From the NCBI RefSeq assembly GCF_004212215.1, contig NZ_QVFV01000006.1:1-64000 (forward strand): 64,000 bases of DNA, read 5' to 3'. This stretch comes from Leptolyngbya iicbica LK. GTDB lineage: Bacteria; Cyanobacteriota; Cyanobacteriia; Phormidesmidales; Phormidesmidaceae. The notes below the pieces were generated by a model. That model did no database searches. It was not told the DNA's origin and worked only from the letters and a program-made list of their open reading frames with translations. Position numbers and translations under genes: made by a program. This document shows, piece after piece, positions 28,436-37,378 of this stretch (the first letter of the stretch is position 1; each line of letters starts with the position of its first letter).

Positions 28436-30928
28436 CTAGTCGCCCCAGGTCGGCTGCAGGGGCGCGGGCAGCGTCATATACGGCGGCGTGTAACCGCCAT
28501 ACATCGCCTGGGTCGTGAGCAATACTTGATTGAGCGCCTTGACGGTAGCGGCATCAGCCTGGCGCGGCACCGCCACCCGGGTCATGTAGGCGGGTGCGTA
28601 GATCGAGTCAAAGTGATGGTTAAACTTGGGCAGCACCTGTTGTTGCCCCCCTTCGGCAAACAGGAGATCGATCGCGCCATCAGCTTGCAGCACAAAGAGC
28701 GGGTCTTGCAGCATCACCAGGGGCAGCGACACCGAGACTTCACCGCTGTTATTCGAAAATCGCCAGGCGAGATTAGCCGCAGCCTCGGGCGTGAGGTGCG
28801 GAAAAATCTGCTGCAAATTAGCCGGGGTCAAGCGGCGGACACGCGGCGGCGTCGGGGTGCGCGTCTCGGGCCAACCCGCCAGCCGAAAATCCAGATTATT
28901 GAGACCGTGCAGCACGGCGGGAGCCCCATTCCCATCCGCCCCGGCGACTCGTCTGAGTTCGGGCCGATACTTCTCGACCAGATGGAGCAGGGCGAGCTGG
29001 CGGGCGGGCAGTTGCGACGGAGTCTGGTTGGACGAGAGGCTGCAAGCAGTGCTCACCAGTTGCATAAAGGTGTCGCGATCCCAGCGATCGAGGTCACCGT
29101 TAGACACCATTTTGAACCAGAGATCACCCATGGCATCGAGGGTCGGGGCGTCGTCGGGGGTGAGGGCCATCAGATTGGGCACCACATAATTGTCGAGGCC
29201 ATAGCGCTTGATGTTGTGGCCGTTGCCCCACTGCATATTCAGATCGGGCATGTCGCGCAAAAACGGATAAATCGCCCGAGTAAATTCCAAATATTCCACG
29301 CTTTTGCGATCGCTCGGCTGAAATTCGGCATACACCAAATCACTCAGCCGTTTGGCCATGGCCACTGACAGCAGCGAAAACGCTTCAGTCGAGATATCGA
29401 GCTGGTGGCGCTGCAACCGACGAAACACTTCGGCTTCTTGGGTGGCGGCGTCGGTGTATCCCGTTTCCAATTGCTGAATGGCCGCCTGCACGGCATTGAT
29501 TTCAGTCACCAAGTCAGGCTGCCGCCGCTTCAGCGCTCGCCAAAATTGCGGATTAAAGGCTTGGTCACAAAAGAGTAGTGTCAGCAGTTCGGTTTCTGAC
29601 AAACCCGGCGCATTTTTCTGAAAGAAGTCAATGAAGTGCTGCCGCGCTACGGGATAGCTCTCAGCCGCAGGCCAGCTAGTAATCGCTTCGGTGCGGGTGG
29701 CAAAGAGACCCAAAATCCGCGAGGTGTCCATCTGATTCACCGATCGCCGCCCCAACTCATCGGTGAGGCCAATGCTGACCCAAAAGTCGCGATCGTAATA
29801 GTTGTTGATCGCCGCCAAGATATCGTCACCGTGGGTCGCGGCCAGGGCAGTGAGCTGATTGCGGAGGGCGGTTTCTAAATTGCGACGATGGATGTAGCGG
29901 TGCTGATAGTCGAGCGCCGCCTGCTCTAGCTCCGCAGGAAACAGGGAAATTCCCTGCTGGCTCAGGTGGGCAATATTCAGCGCGTGAACGGCAGGCGTAT
30001 CTTCGGCGGCGGTGGGGGTGGGCAACGGCAAGCGCCCCAGCGACACCGTGGTGCTGGTAGATTCGGCGTCGGTGTAGTCTTGCTTGGTGGTTGCGGCTTC
30101 CACCTGGGCGATCGCTTCCAGCCGCAACCACGGTTCAACGGGAGTCGTGAGCAGCGATCGCATCAAATACTGCTTATTCGTCAGCTCCTGCTCATACTTG
30201 TAAAACGAATGCACCGAACCCGAGCCCGCATACAGGTCTTGCTCACGCAAATAGGGAAACTCCAGCGTCGTGAGGTGAGTTTCCACCAAGGGGATCAGTT
30301 CTTGCAGGGGGACATCAGCCTTTTGCGCGGCCCAAAACAAATGGCCTAAAAATGGGCGCAGGTAATAAGCATCCGTATCGAAGACCTTATTGCTGATCAG
30401 TTCTTCATGTTCGCCCCGCCCCAGATCGGCCGCGATGAGCGGAATGGCAGGGTTGCGCTGCAAATGCCAAAAAAACTTGTCATCCAAAACCGACTGTTGA
30501 CCGGGCGGCACCGTACTGCGAATCGTGTCGTAAGTCTGACGAGACAGCGGCGGCACTACTACCCCATTCGACAGCACAAAAGTAATGCTGTTATCTGGAT
30601 TGACCGTGTAGGTGGCCCCTTCTAACAGGCGGATAGAGCGTCGCGGCTCAACGCCAGTTAAGGCCACAAAGCCGCCAATTTGCACCTCGGCCCAAAAGGC
30701 ATCTTTGCCGCGCAAAAATCCCTGCCACAAATCGGCAAAGCGGCTTTTGGGAATGGGCAAAATATAGCTGCTCGCGGTTCGGGAAATCGAGGGAGTCGCA
30801 ATCGCCCCTTTGGTCATCGAGCCCACCAGCGTGGCGCTACCGATGCAATAGGTCAATCCGACTATTAGCCAACTCCGCCGCCGCGGGCGCAAAGTTAGCA
30901 AACTTTTGAGCAAAAAGCGCGATCGCAC
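28436..30928 (-). CDS. Large exported or membrane-anchored protein of unknown function
   Basis: An 830-residue protein starting at a GTG. The positively charged N-terminus (RPRRRSWLIVG) leads into one hydrophobic stretch (LIVGLTYCIGSATLVGSM), a signal peptide or anchor. The rest is soluble and mostly helical. Segments with an internal register include DLWQGFLRGKDAFW, VLDDKFFWHLQRNPAIPLIAADL and LAWRFSNNSGEVSVSLPLVMLQDPLF. No transmembrane helices follow and I recognise no catalytic motif. It may be a periplasmic protein restricted to cyanobacteria. It stands alone between a repeat-rich gap and a pentapeptide gene. No function is offered. Confidence 0.85.
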   Translation of the reverse strand: MRSRFLLKSLLTLRPRRRSWLIVGLTYCIGSATLVGSMTKGAIATPSISRTASSYILPIPKSRFADLWQGFLRGKDAFWAEVQIGGFVALTGVEPRRSIRLLEGATYTVNPDNSITFVLSNGVVVPPLSRQTYDTIRSTVPPGQQSVLDDKFFWHLQRNPAIPLIAADLGRGEHEELISNKVFDTDAYYLRPFLGHLFWAAQKADVPLQELIPLVETHLTTLEFPYLREQDLYAGSGSVHSFYKYEQELTNKQYLMRSLLTTPVEPWLRLEAIAQVEAATTKQDYTDAESTSTTVSLGRLPLPTPTAAEDTPAVHALNIAHLSQQGISLFPAELEQAALDYQHRYIHRRNLETALRNQLTALAATHGDDILAAINNYYDRDFWVSIGLTDELGRRSVNQMDTSRILGLFATRTEAITSWPAAESYPVARQHFIDFFQKNAPGLSETELLTLLFCDQAFNPQFWRALKRRQPDLVTEINAVQAAIQQLETGYTDAATQEAEVFRRLQRHQLDISTEAFSLLSVAMAKRLSDLVYAEFQPSDRKSVEYLEFTRAIYPFLRDMPDLNMQWGNGHNIKRYGLDNYVVPNLMALTPDDAPTLDAMGDLWFKMVSNGDLDRWDRDTFMQLVSTACSLSSNQTPSQLPARQLALLHLVEKYRPELRRVAGADGNGAPAVLHGLNNLDFRLAGWPETRTPTPPRVRRLTPANLQQIFPHLTPEAAANLAWRFSNNSGEVSVSLPLVMLQDPLFVLQADGAIDLLFAEGGQQQVLPKFNHHFDSIYAPAYMTRVAVPRQADAATVKALNQVLLTTQAMYGGYTPPYMTLPAPLQPTWGD

Positions 30929-31194
30929 GACAAAACTGCCCCATGACTGCCGCCCAGTATATCGACGATTCCCGAGAGAGCATCACTTCCGTAACGATGT
31001 GGAATGCACCGCACACTGACAGCGATCGCTTGATCTGGCGCTCTTCACCGACCGAGTTGTGCCAACCGGCCTGGACGCAGCCCTCATCATGCACGTCGCT
31101 TTGGGAGATCTCTGGAAAAGAATTTCCCACTCGTCGGGTGTCATGAGCGCAGCGTCATGCTCCGCAGCCAGGTGTTTTGCGGCTGGAGATCTCT

Positions 31195-31635
31195 TCACTG
31201 GTCGTAGCTGCCACCAACGCTGATTGGCGTCCCGACAATTTCAGCCCGGGTAATATCCAGGTTATCCAATGTCGCTCCAGCCACATCGACAAAGTAAAGT
31301 TTGGCCTCAGTCAAATTCACATTGGTCAAATTGGCATTGCGAAAACTCGCGTTGGTCAAAAATGCATCGGCGAGAATGGCCCCTCGCAGGTTGGCCCCCT
31401 CCAGATCGGCCCCTTCCAGATTGGCCTCAGTCAAGTTGGCATTCGTCAAGTCCGCCTGTCGCAGGTCAGCGCCAATGATGTGGGCTTGCGACAAATTTGC
31501 GCCCGACAAATCACAGCCATAGCAGGCGTTAGTGGTCAAGAGTTGCTCAACCTGAGCTGGGTCTTCTGCCTGAGTGGGCACGGCGATCGCGATCGGCAGC
31601 GCGACAGATAATAAAGCGGTGGTGAACAGTTTCAT
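31195..31635 (-). CDS. Exported pentapeptide repeat protein
   Basis: 146 residues from the ATG at 31635. Residues 1-~23 form a signal peptide (MKLFTTALLSVALPIAIA, then VPTQA). The mature part begins with LLTTNACYGCDLSGANL, then ~15 pentapeptides of the A(D/N)LxxA type and a C-terminal cap. The CxxCDLxGxNL opening is shared with the lipoprotein at 16728 and recurs in cyanobacterial lumenal pentapeptide proteins. A structural beta-helix role is likely. An earlier start at 31656 would put charged residues ahead of the signal peptide. Confidence 0.92.
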   Translation of the reverse strand: MKLFTTALLSVALPIAIAVPTQAEDPAQVEQLLTTNACYGCDLSGANLSQAHIIGADLRQADLTNANLTEANLEGADLEGANLRGAILADAFLTNASFRNANLTNVNLTEAKLYFVDVAGATLDNLDITRAEIVGTPISVGGSYDQ

Positions 31636-32326
31636 AAGTTCCCCCTTTTGCAACAAACATATGGCAAGGGAGCGATCGCAACTTTAGTACTTAGCTTCGG
31701 CGCAAAAACTCACCCGATTGCTGACAGTCGATTGGGGCGATAAATTAGCTGCCAACAATTGTCATGCACCAAAGTCACAGCCAACAAAAACTGCAACACG
31801 TAGTGACTCAGTTTCGTCCATCCGCCAAAAATGTCACCTAGATTACAAATCCTGCACAGCATTTGAAATTTTTAAGCTTATATTTCAAATTCATGCAGCG
31901 GTTTAGCACTCCTGAACTTTTGCGGTAAAACGACTTGCCATACTTTTATAATCGCACATTTCTTTAGGTTCACAAGGCCAAAACGCTTGTCTGTCAAGAA
32001 TCTTAGCGATTACTGGGTCTGACCAGCGATAGAAAGTCTTCGCGGAGTCTTCATAAAAACGATGGATATTTTCCGGGGCAATGGGTCAATCTAAGGTAGG
32101 TAAAACCAGATTAATCACTCATCTGATTTAGCCAGATTCCATCCCTCGATGGATTTTGAACAGATGGAGTTTTGTGACTAACTTTGACGTTTTGAAATGG
32201 ACAACAGCGGAACGATTGACCCATGCCACGACGAGCTAATTTCTTTCACGAATGTGTTAGGTTGAGGCTGTCAAGCGTTCGCTTCACACTCCACATTGCC
32301 AACTCAGCTTTACCCCCTGTGGAAAT
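31636..32326. other. AT-rich intergenic region with an isolated TATAAT
   Basis: Nearly 700 bases without a supported gene. A consensus -10 TATAAT lies at 31947-31952 on the plus strand without a good -35 at the right spacing. A 9-bp inverted repeat ATTTGAAAT/ATTTCAAAT lies at 31861-31869 and 31882-31890. The stretch is visibly richer in A+T than the neighbouring genes. It may hold a long leader or small RNA upstream of 32327 and folP. Confidence 0.4.
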
Positions 32327-32518
32327 ATGCTTTGCCAAACTTGTCAGCGGAAATCAGATTGCTTGCCAGCAGCATTGGCGGCTAACGATGCCCGTCTCTA
32401 TCGCTTGTTAAAAGGGCTGGAATGCTGCGATCGCCACCTAGCGGTCAAGCCAGCCCCCGCCGCAACCCCAGTTGCCCGTCGCCAGCTCCTGCAGCTCATT
32501 ACGCGCCATTCGACATAA
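32327..32518 (+). CDS. Possible small cysteine-rich protein (63 aa)
   Basis: The frame opens with ATG and MLCQTCQRKSDCLPAALA, and then has LECCDRHLAVK. Five cysteines arranged CxxC...C...CC suggest a metal-binding or redox microprotein. The ribosome-binding site is weak (GTGGAAAT). It precedes folP by 134 bases on the same strand. I do not recognise the family and it may be chance; the confidence is low on purpose. Confidence 0.3.
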   Translation: MLCQTCQRKSDCLPAALAANDARLYRLLKGLECCDRHLAVKPAPAATPVARRQLLQLITRHST

Positions 32519-32652
32519 AGAACAGAGAGCCGACCACCGCCTCGTACAGAGCCGTGGCTGGTTAGTTTAGTCGTCAGGGAAAGAAAAATCATTGCTACCA
32601 TGCCGTGAGCCTATGGCAAGCTAGCTTGTGTTGTCTTTTTCCTTGCGCTGCC

Positions 32653-33552
32653 ATGACGACTGCTGCAATGCCCGTTTGGATGCTCCGCGATCGCAATTTT
32701 CATTGGGGCGATCGCACCCATGTGATGGGCGTGCTCAACGTCACCCCCGATAGCTTTAGCGACGGCGGGCAGTTTGAGACCCTGCCGCAGGCGATCGCCC
32801 AAGCCGCAGCCCTCTGCCGAGCTGGCGTCGATATTTTAGATATTGGTGGCCAGTCCACCCGTCCTGGTGCGGCGCAAATTTCCATCGAAGCCGAGCAGCA
32901 GCGGGTGATCCCGGTGATTGAGGCCATCCGCGCCAGTGATGATCCCCAGCTATCGCAAGTGGTGATTTCGGTCGATACCACCCAAGCCGCAGTGGCACGA
33001 GCCGCAGTGCGGGCGGGCGCTGACTTGGTCAACGACATTTCCGGTGGCACGTTCGATGCGGCCATGTTCTCCACCGTGGCCGACCTTGGGGTACCCATTA
33101 TTCTGATGCACATTCGCGGTACTCCCACCACAATGCAGCAGCACACTGACTATGCCGATCTCATCGGCGAAATCTATGACTTTTTAGAACGTCAGATCGA
33201 GACCGCCCAAGCCGCTGGGGTCGGTCATCATCAAATTGCGATCGATCCCGGCATCGGATTCGCCAAAACCTATCCACAAAACCTAGAAATTCTCCGACAA
33301 ATTCCCGTCTTACGGCAACTGCACTGCCCGATTTTGATTGGCCCCTCGCGCAAGAGCTTTATTGGCTGGCTGCTCAACCAACCCGATCCGCAACAGCGGG
33401 TGTGGGGCACGGCGGCCGCCTGCTGCGCCGCGATCGCTGGCGGTGCTGATATCATTCGCGTCCACGACGGCGACGAAATGGTGCAAGTTGCTAAAGTCGC
33501 CGACGCCATTTGGCGACAGCGACTCCCGGACGATTGTTCTCCGACAACCTAA
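32653..33552 (+). CDS. folP: Dihydropteroate synthase
   Basis: A 299-residue TIM-barrel enzyme that joins p-aminobenzoate to dihydropterin pyrophosphate in folate synthesis; it is the sulfonamide target. The signatures MGVLNVTPDSFSDGG near residue 25, DIGGQSTRPGA and DPGIGFAKT, and the C-terminal GPSRKSF and RVHDGDEM are all present. The ATG at 32653 is preferred; in-frame starts at 32605 and 32668 are alternatives. Other folate genes are not adjacent. Confidence 0.96.
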   Translation: MTTAAMPVWMLRDRNFHWGDRTHVMGVLNVTPDSFSDGGQFETLPQAIAQAAALCRAGVDILDIGGQSTRPGAAQISIEAEQQRVIPVIEAIRASDDPQLSQVVISVDTTQAAVARAAVRAGADLVNDISGGTFDAAMFSTVADLGVPIILMHIRGTPTTMQQHTDYADLIGEIYDFLERQIETAQAAGVGHHQIAIDPGIGFAKTYPQNLEILRQIPVLRQLHCPILIGPSRKSFIGWLLNQPDPQQRVWGTAAACCAAIAGGADIIRVHDGDEMVQVAKVADAIWRQRLPDDCSPTT

Positions 33553-33622
33553 AGGTCTGATTACACAGGCTCAGATCACTGATCCCAAGGCAGGATGAGC
33601 GATCGCCCATCCATCAGCCAGG

Positions 33623-34000
33623 GCTATAGCAATCCGCAATCAGGTGCCGAGCGCCCTAAAGCTTAAAGCATGGGGATTTGGGCTCAGTGTGGACAGCCGT
33701 CTCGGCTGTCCCGGGGCAGGCAAGATGCCTGATACATGTTTAGCCTTAGTTCGGAATGGCTGATCCCCTCCGATGGAGGAGTGCCCGGAGGGCGGGGTGG
33801 GTCAAATAATTAGTCATGACTTCACCAACCCACCCCAACGCCCCTCCCCGGAGGGGATTGAATCCCGGCGGAGAGCTTCACGCTAAACACTTACGATGCC
33901 TGCTCCAAAAAACTTGGATTTTTAAAATCCTGCTTCCTAATTTAATCCCCTCGTTTTTCTGCCAAAGCGATGAACAGAGCGATTTGCACAACGCTATGAC
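33623..34000 (+). repeat. Dispersed repeat family 1, full-length copy split by a MITE
   Basis: The left part (33623-33731) and right part (33895-34000) together reproduce the ~200-bp element: TATAGCAATCCGCAATCAGG, the GACAGCC/GGCTGTC hairpin, GGCAGGCAAGATGCCTG, GGATTTTTAAAATCC, and CTGCCAAAG plus GATGAACAGAGC. The two halves are separated by a 163-bp insertion. Confidence 0.85.
33732..33894. mobile_element. 163-bp foldback MITE-like insertion with 8-bp target duplication
   Basis: The insert is bounded by direct repeats GATGCCTG at 33724-33731 and 33895-33902. Removing the insert and one repeat restores the uninterrupted family 1 sequence seen at 36.5 kb. The termini carry TGTTTAGC (33737-33744) and its complement GCTAAACA (33882-33889). 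Internally ATCCCCTCCG...GGGGTGGGT pairs with ACCCACCCC...CGGAGGGGAT. It has no coding capacity. The transposase that moved it is not in the window. Confidence 0.75.
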
Positions 34001-34010
34001 ACCAGGCACG

Positions 34011-35183
34011 CTAGCGGAAGCGCACGTCCCGGAACACGACCCGCGTATTAAAGCCCTCGCGCCGCAATTCCAGAACTCGAATCAAAGCATCTTCTTCACT
34101 GCTGAATGCCCCCGCATTAATGAAATCACCCTGACGGGAAGAACTGTCCATAAAGGCTTCTGGGAAAAAGCGCTGCACTTCTCTCAAGGTGCTGTCTCCC
34201 CCAAAGACGGCCGCAATATACGCATCTTGGACTCTAGTACTGAGGCCAGGATCACCCCCATTGGGAGGACCATCACAAGGTTGATTAGCGGGGAAATCGG
34301 CAGGCGGAACATTGTTCTGGACACTACCGATACTGTTCTCACGCAGAATTCGCGCCCCGCTGGCGTTGTAGGTTTCTAAGAAGGTAGTTTCTGAGCAGTA
34401 GTCGTAGCGGGCATAGTAACGCACCGGCTGATTAGTCAGCCCGCCAGTCGCCACATAGCTGACTGTCCGCTCAAACTGGTTGATCGGATTTTCCAGGCTC
34501 GCCCGTGCCCCATTCACTTCCTGAGCACTGGTGCGACGGTTAAAGACATTCATCAAGCGCAGGCCGTTGCGATTAAAGACCCGCACCGCATAGGTGTTGG
34601 TTTCGAAGAAGAGCAGCGTGTCTTGAATATTGCCCCCAGTGCCGCCGCCAGTGCCGATACCAACGCCTGGCGGCACATTAAAGACGGAGACAAATTCAGC
34701 GTCTTCCACGCGAATCACGCTGACCTCGCCACCAGGGCTAAAACTTTGATCGAGAATAAATAGACGAGCAAACCCCCCAGCCGGATCTTGGGGCTTGGCA
34801 AAGACTTGCGAAGCATATTCCACCGATCGCCCATTAAAGCTGCCAAAACTGACGTAAGCATCCTGCCCTTGAACCGTACTCAGAGAAGCCGGAGCTCCAT
34901 TTAATTGGGTCACCCCTCGAATGTTGTCAAAGACGTTCATAAAGGTACCACCGCCTCTTTCAAACACCCGCACACTGAATTCGCCCGTGTTGTAGGCCAA
35001 AACATCGCGAGACTGTGCCACCTCAAGGGGTTGGTCACCACTTGCTGGCTTTGCAGGCAGTGTAGACTCGGGCATTTCTCTCGCAGCTTTGACAACACCG
35101 GCACCAACAATGGCACTCACTACCAAAGTTGATGCCAGCGTTAGCGAGGCAACTTTACTAATAAGAATAAGGGGGGACTGCAT
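34011..35183 (-). CDS. Exported protein with a duplicated beta domain and SPOR-like C-terminus
   Basis: 390 residues. The ATG at 35183 has GAGGAG 7 bases upstream; the longer TTG start lacks this. Residues 1-~34 form a signal peptide (LILISKVASLTLASTLVVSA). Two related domains follow: one near 62-140 (FSVRVFERGGGTFMNVF, LNGAPASL) and one near 195-275 (YAVRVFNRNGLRLMNVF, VNGARASL). The last ~40 residues (INAGAFSSEEDALIRVLELR then GFNTRVVF) look like a SPOR peptidoglycan-binding domain. It is divergent from a smaller protein that contains the same repeated domain. Function unknown; probably periplasmic or outer surface. Confidence 0.85.
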   Translation of the reverse strand: MQSPLILISKVASLTLASTLVVSAIVGAGVVKAAREMPESTLPAKPASGDQPLEVAQSRDVLAYNTGEFSVRVFERGGGTFMNVFDNIRGVTQLNGAPASLSTVQGQDAYVSFGSFNGRSVEYASQVFAKPQDPAGGFARLFILDQSFSPGGEVSVIRVEDAEFVSVFNVPPGVGIGTGGGTGGNIQDTLLFFETNTYAVRVFNRNGLRLMNVFNRRTSAQEVNGARASLENPINQFERTVSYVATGGLTNQPVRYYARYDYCSETTFLETYNASGARILRENSIGSVQNNVPPADFPANQPCDGPPNGGDPGLSTRVQDAYIAAVFGGDSTLREVQRFFPEAFMDSSSRQGDFINAGAFSSEEDALIRVLELRREGFNTRVVFRDVRFR

Positions 35184-35558
35184 TACGTTGCTCCTCATCT
35201 TCAACTGCCCGTTTAGCCCGCAGAATTCTGGTCACAGGAACTGTTAACGCCGCTGCTATGGCTCAGAAAACGCGCTCATACGACCGTAATTCTATGTCAA
35301 CTTTCTGAAATGGCGCGATTTTTTTGATTTTCTCAGTCGTCATCGAACACGGTTTAAATCAGCGTTTACCAGTCAGTCAAAATTCGACGACGGCTATGGG
35401 TGCTTGCGTCAATTTTTGTGACGACCCATGACAGATTTATGCGTAGGCGAACCCGAGTATTCAACAGTATTAGATGTTTGAGTCATGGCTCGATCGCACC
35501 CAATATCGCTGAGGGGTCTCTCAGTGCCGTCAATCTAAGTTAGAGAAGGTTGCCAACT
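35184..35558. other. Shared upstream region of two related exported proteins
   Basis: About 375 bases between two divergent genes whose products share a domain. It is AT-rich in the middle (TTTTTTTGATTTTC near 35320). I see no consensus promoter or known operator, but co-regulation from this region is plausible. Confidence 0.4.
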
Positions 35559-35999
35559 ATGTTGCATGATCACTGTCATCGCCGGATCTGGGGCATCAGC
35601 CTTGGGGGAATGCTCGCTTGGGCGATCACCCTACCTGCTCAAGCAGAAACGCTGGAAGCTTACTGCGACACCCCCAGCTTTGCCATCAAGATCTATAACC
35701 TTGACGATGATCTGGATCCAGAATCGCCAAGCCGGGGTGACCTGTATGTCCGTATTTACGATCGCGAAGACAACGTTAGCTTTATCAACGGTGTCCCCGT
35801 CACAGAAGCAGACGGCACCTACAACAATATCGAAGGCAGCTTCTATACCAATCTCAGAGGCGAGAACGAGTGGCAGCTCTTTGTCCCGACCAATCCCGGT
35901 GGTGGCCTCGATCCTGAAGCGCCGGGTGCGAGCAACTACCGTTGTGCCCTCTTCCGCGATGGCGACCTTTTAGAATTTGGGCAAGCCCAACGCCCCTAA
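35559..35999 (+). CDS. Small exported protein sharing a domain with its divergent neighbour
   Basis: 146 residues from the ATG at 35559, with AGAAGG about 10 bases upstream; a TTG at 35550 is an alternative. A signal peptide (GISLGGMLAWAITLPAQA) is followed by ETLEAYCDTPSFAIKIYNL, LYVRIYDREDNVSFINGVPV and a Cys near the end (YRCALF). The 'FAIKIY ... YVRIYD ... FINGVPV' pattern matches the duplicated domain of the protein encoded at 34011-35183. The two cysteines may form a disulfide. Function unknown. Confidence 0.82.
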   Translation: MLHDHCHRRIWGISLGGMLAWAITLPAQAETLEAYCDTPSFAIKIYNLDDDLDPESPSRGDLYVRIYDREDNVSFINGVPVTEADGTYNNIEGSFYTNLRGENEWQLFVPTNPGGGLDPEAPGASNYRCALFRDGDLLEFGQAQRP

Positions 36000-36027
36000 A
36001 GCTAACAACTGTCGCCGATCAGCAAAA

Positions 36028-36062
36028 CAAAACGGGATGCAGCGTTGCTACATCCCGTTTTG
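36028..36062. terminator. Bidirectional terminator
   Basis: A perfect 12-bp stem, CAAAACGGGATG (36028-36039) with CATCCCGTTTTG (36051-36062), has an 11-base loop. On the minus strand it is followed by TTTTGC and should end rpmF; on the plus strand it lies 28 bases after the small exported protein. Confidence 0.8.
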
Positions 36063-36098
36063 AAATTTGGATTGGATGACATCAAAGCCAACTGGTCT

Positions 36099-36278
36099 CT
36101 ACTCTTCGTCGTCTTCACCCTCATCATCAGTGGGATAGACAAAACCTTTGGAACGACCTGTGAGCACAGACTTACCTTGGGAGAGCGCTTTTTGTGCTTG
36201 CAGCGCTGCTGTACGCTTCCAATGCGCTTTGCGCTGATCCCGCCGACCCTTCGAGGTTTTCTTCTTGGGAACCGCCAT
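36099..36278 (-). CDS. rpmF: 50S ribosomal protein L32
   Basis: A 59-codon frame on the minus strand. It begins [20 protein letters not shown], the diagnostic start of bacterial and plastid L32, and ends in an acidic tail ([11 protein letters not shown]) common in cyanobacteria. It lacks the zinc-binding cysteines of some L32 forms. It ends just before the bidirectional terminator. L32 is a component of the large ribosomal subunit. Confidence 0.96.
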   Translation of the reverse strand: MAVPKKKTSKGRRDQRKAHWKRTAALQAQKALSQGKSVLTGRSKGFVYPTDDEGEDDEE

Positions 36279-36408
36279 GACTGCTAAAAAGTTGACAACC
36301 TTTCAATTCTACACCCTTTTTCCCAGAGAGTAGATAGAAATTCGTGTTGGCGGTTGAGCGATCGCCATCCTCGGTCGACTCTGTGGCATGTACACAACCC
36401 CCGGGCTC

Positions 36409-36606
36409 AGCAACAATCCGCAATCAGGTACCGCGTGCCCCAAAATTTTTAAAGAGTAGGCATTTAATCTAAGTGTGAACAGTCGTCTCGGCTGTCCTGG
36501 CGCAGGCAAGATGCCTGCCCAAAACTTGAATTTTATAAAACCCTGCATCTAATCCCCTCGTTTTTCTGTCGAAGAGATGAACCAAGCTATCTGCGCGACG
36601 CGATAT
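36409..36606 (+). repeat. Dispersed repeat family 1, full-length copy
   Basis: CAACAATCCGCAATCAGGTA, then AGTGTGAACAGTCGTCTCGG, GCAGGCAAGATGCCTGC and AATTTTATAAAA, ending at ATGAACCAAGCTATCTGCGC. This is the uninterrupted version that serves as reference for the MITE-split copy. Confidence 0.85.
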
Positions 36607-36808
36607 TCCCGCTGCCAGATCACGCATGAATTCTGCACCGCTTTCTGAGGGCATCGATCCAGTCGTGATTGCCGTCAGCATCCTGGGCAAAATTTCAGTA
36701 CAGTAAGAGTAGGTAATGCAAAGGCCGAATACGACTTTTTGTTACAAATCTGCTTGTTTTGGAACGCTGCGTCGCAAATTGTTACCTAAGTGAGAGTACG
36801 ACATCGTT

Positions 36809-37057
36809 ATGCTTCAAGATGCCAAATCGGTTCGGTACTATCAGCGCATTACGGATGCCCTGGTAGACCACTGGAATCGGGGTTATCGCACCGACGAATT
36901 GCGCCTCTTCTTTGAAGGGTATATTTCCGCATTGCGTCATGCTGATGCCTTAGAGCCCTATCTTATCCATCGGCTAGAAGACGAAGTGATGCGCTTTTTG
37001 CTCGATCCATCGAATTTCTATGAGCCGGAAACCGAGCTCGATCGCGACTATTACTAG
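36809..37057 (+). CDS. Small conserved cyanobacterial protein (DUF6761-like)
   Basis: An 82-residue acidic protein, predicted helical, reading MLQDAKSVRYYQRITDALVD, then HWNRGYRTDELRLFFEGY and EPYLIHRLEDEVMRFLLDPS. I recall this pattern as a short cyanobacterial family (DUF6761), but the number is from memory. There is no membrane segment and no metal motif. The start codon is the only good ATG. Single gene; function unknown. Confidence 0.8.
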   Translation: MLQDAKSVRYYQRITDALVDHWNRGYRTDELRLFFEGYISALRHADALEPYLIHRLEDEVMRFLLDPSNFYEPETELDRDYY

Positions 37058-37378
37058 AGCTGGACTTGATTTAGGCCGATGCGCCGCTTTTGGCGTCAGC
37101 CAGTCACTTGTCGAGTCATGCCTGGAGTTGAGTTTTTCGTTTTCCAGGGGATACCAAGAGGGCTGTGACTCATTGACTTAAACGACCTTCGCCACCCAGA
37201 CGACAGGGCATTATCCCCTGATCTTTCAACAAGACATCTTTCTATCAAGACATCAATGAAGATGGGTTCCAGCCGAACTGGCGTCTTCGAGATCTGAGCT
37301 CTTCATCCAACTTACTCAGATCCAGCATAGGGTGCGGCCAAAAACAGCGTTGGCAAGCGTTCCAGGACAATCACCTAT
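37058..37378. other. Intergenic region, nothing recognised
   Basis: About 320 bases between convergent genes. Two AAGACATC repeats lie near 37230-37255. No terminator or small gene was recognised. Confidence 0.35.

Noticed and set aside
33816-34379. Plus-strand frame of 187 codons
   Set aside because: It spans the MITE and repeat and the antisense of the 390-residue exported protein gene, which has a clear ribosome-binding site and signal peptide.
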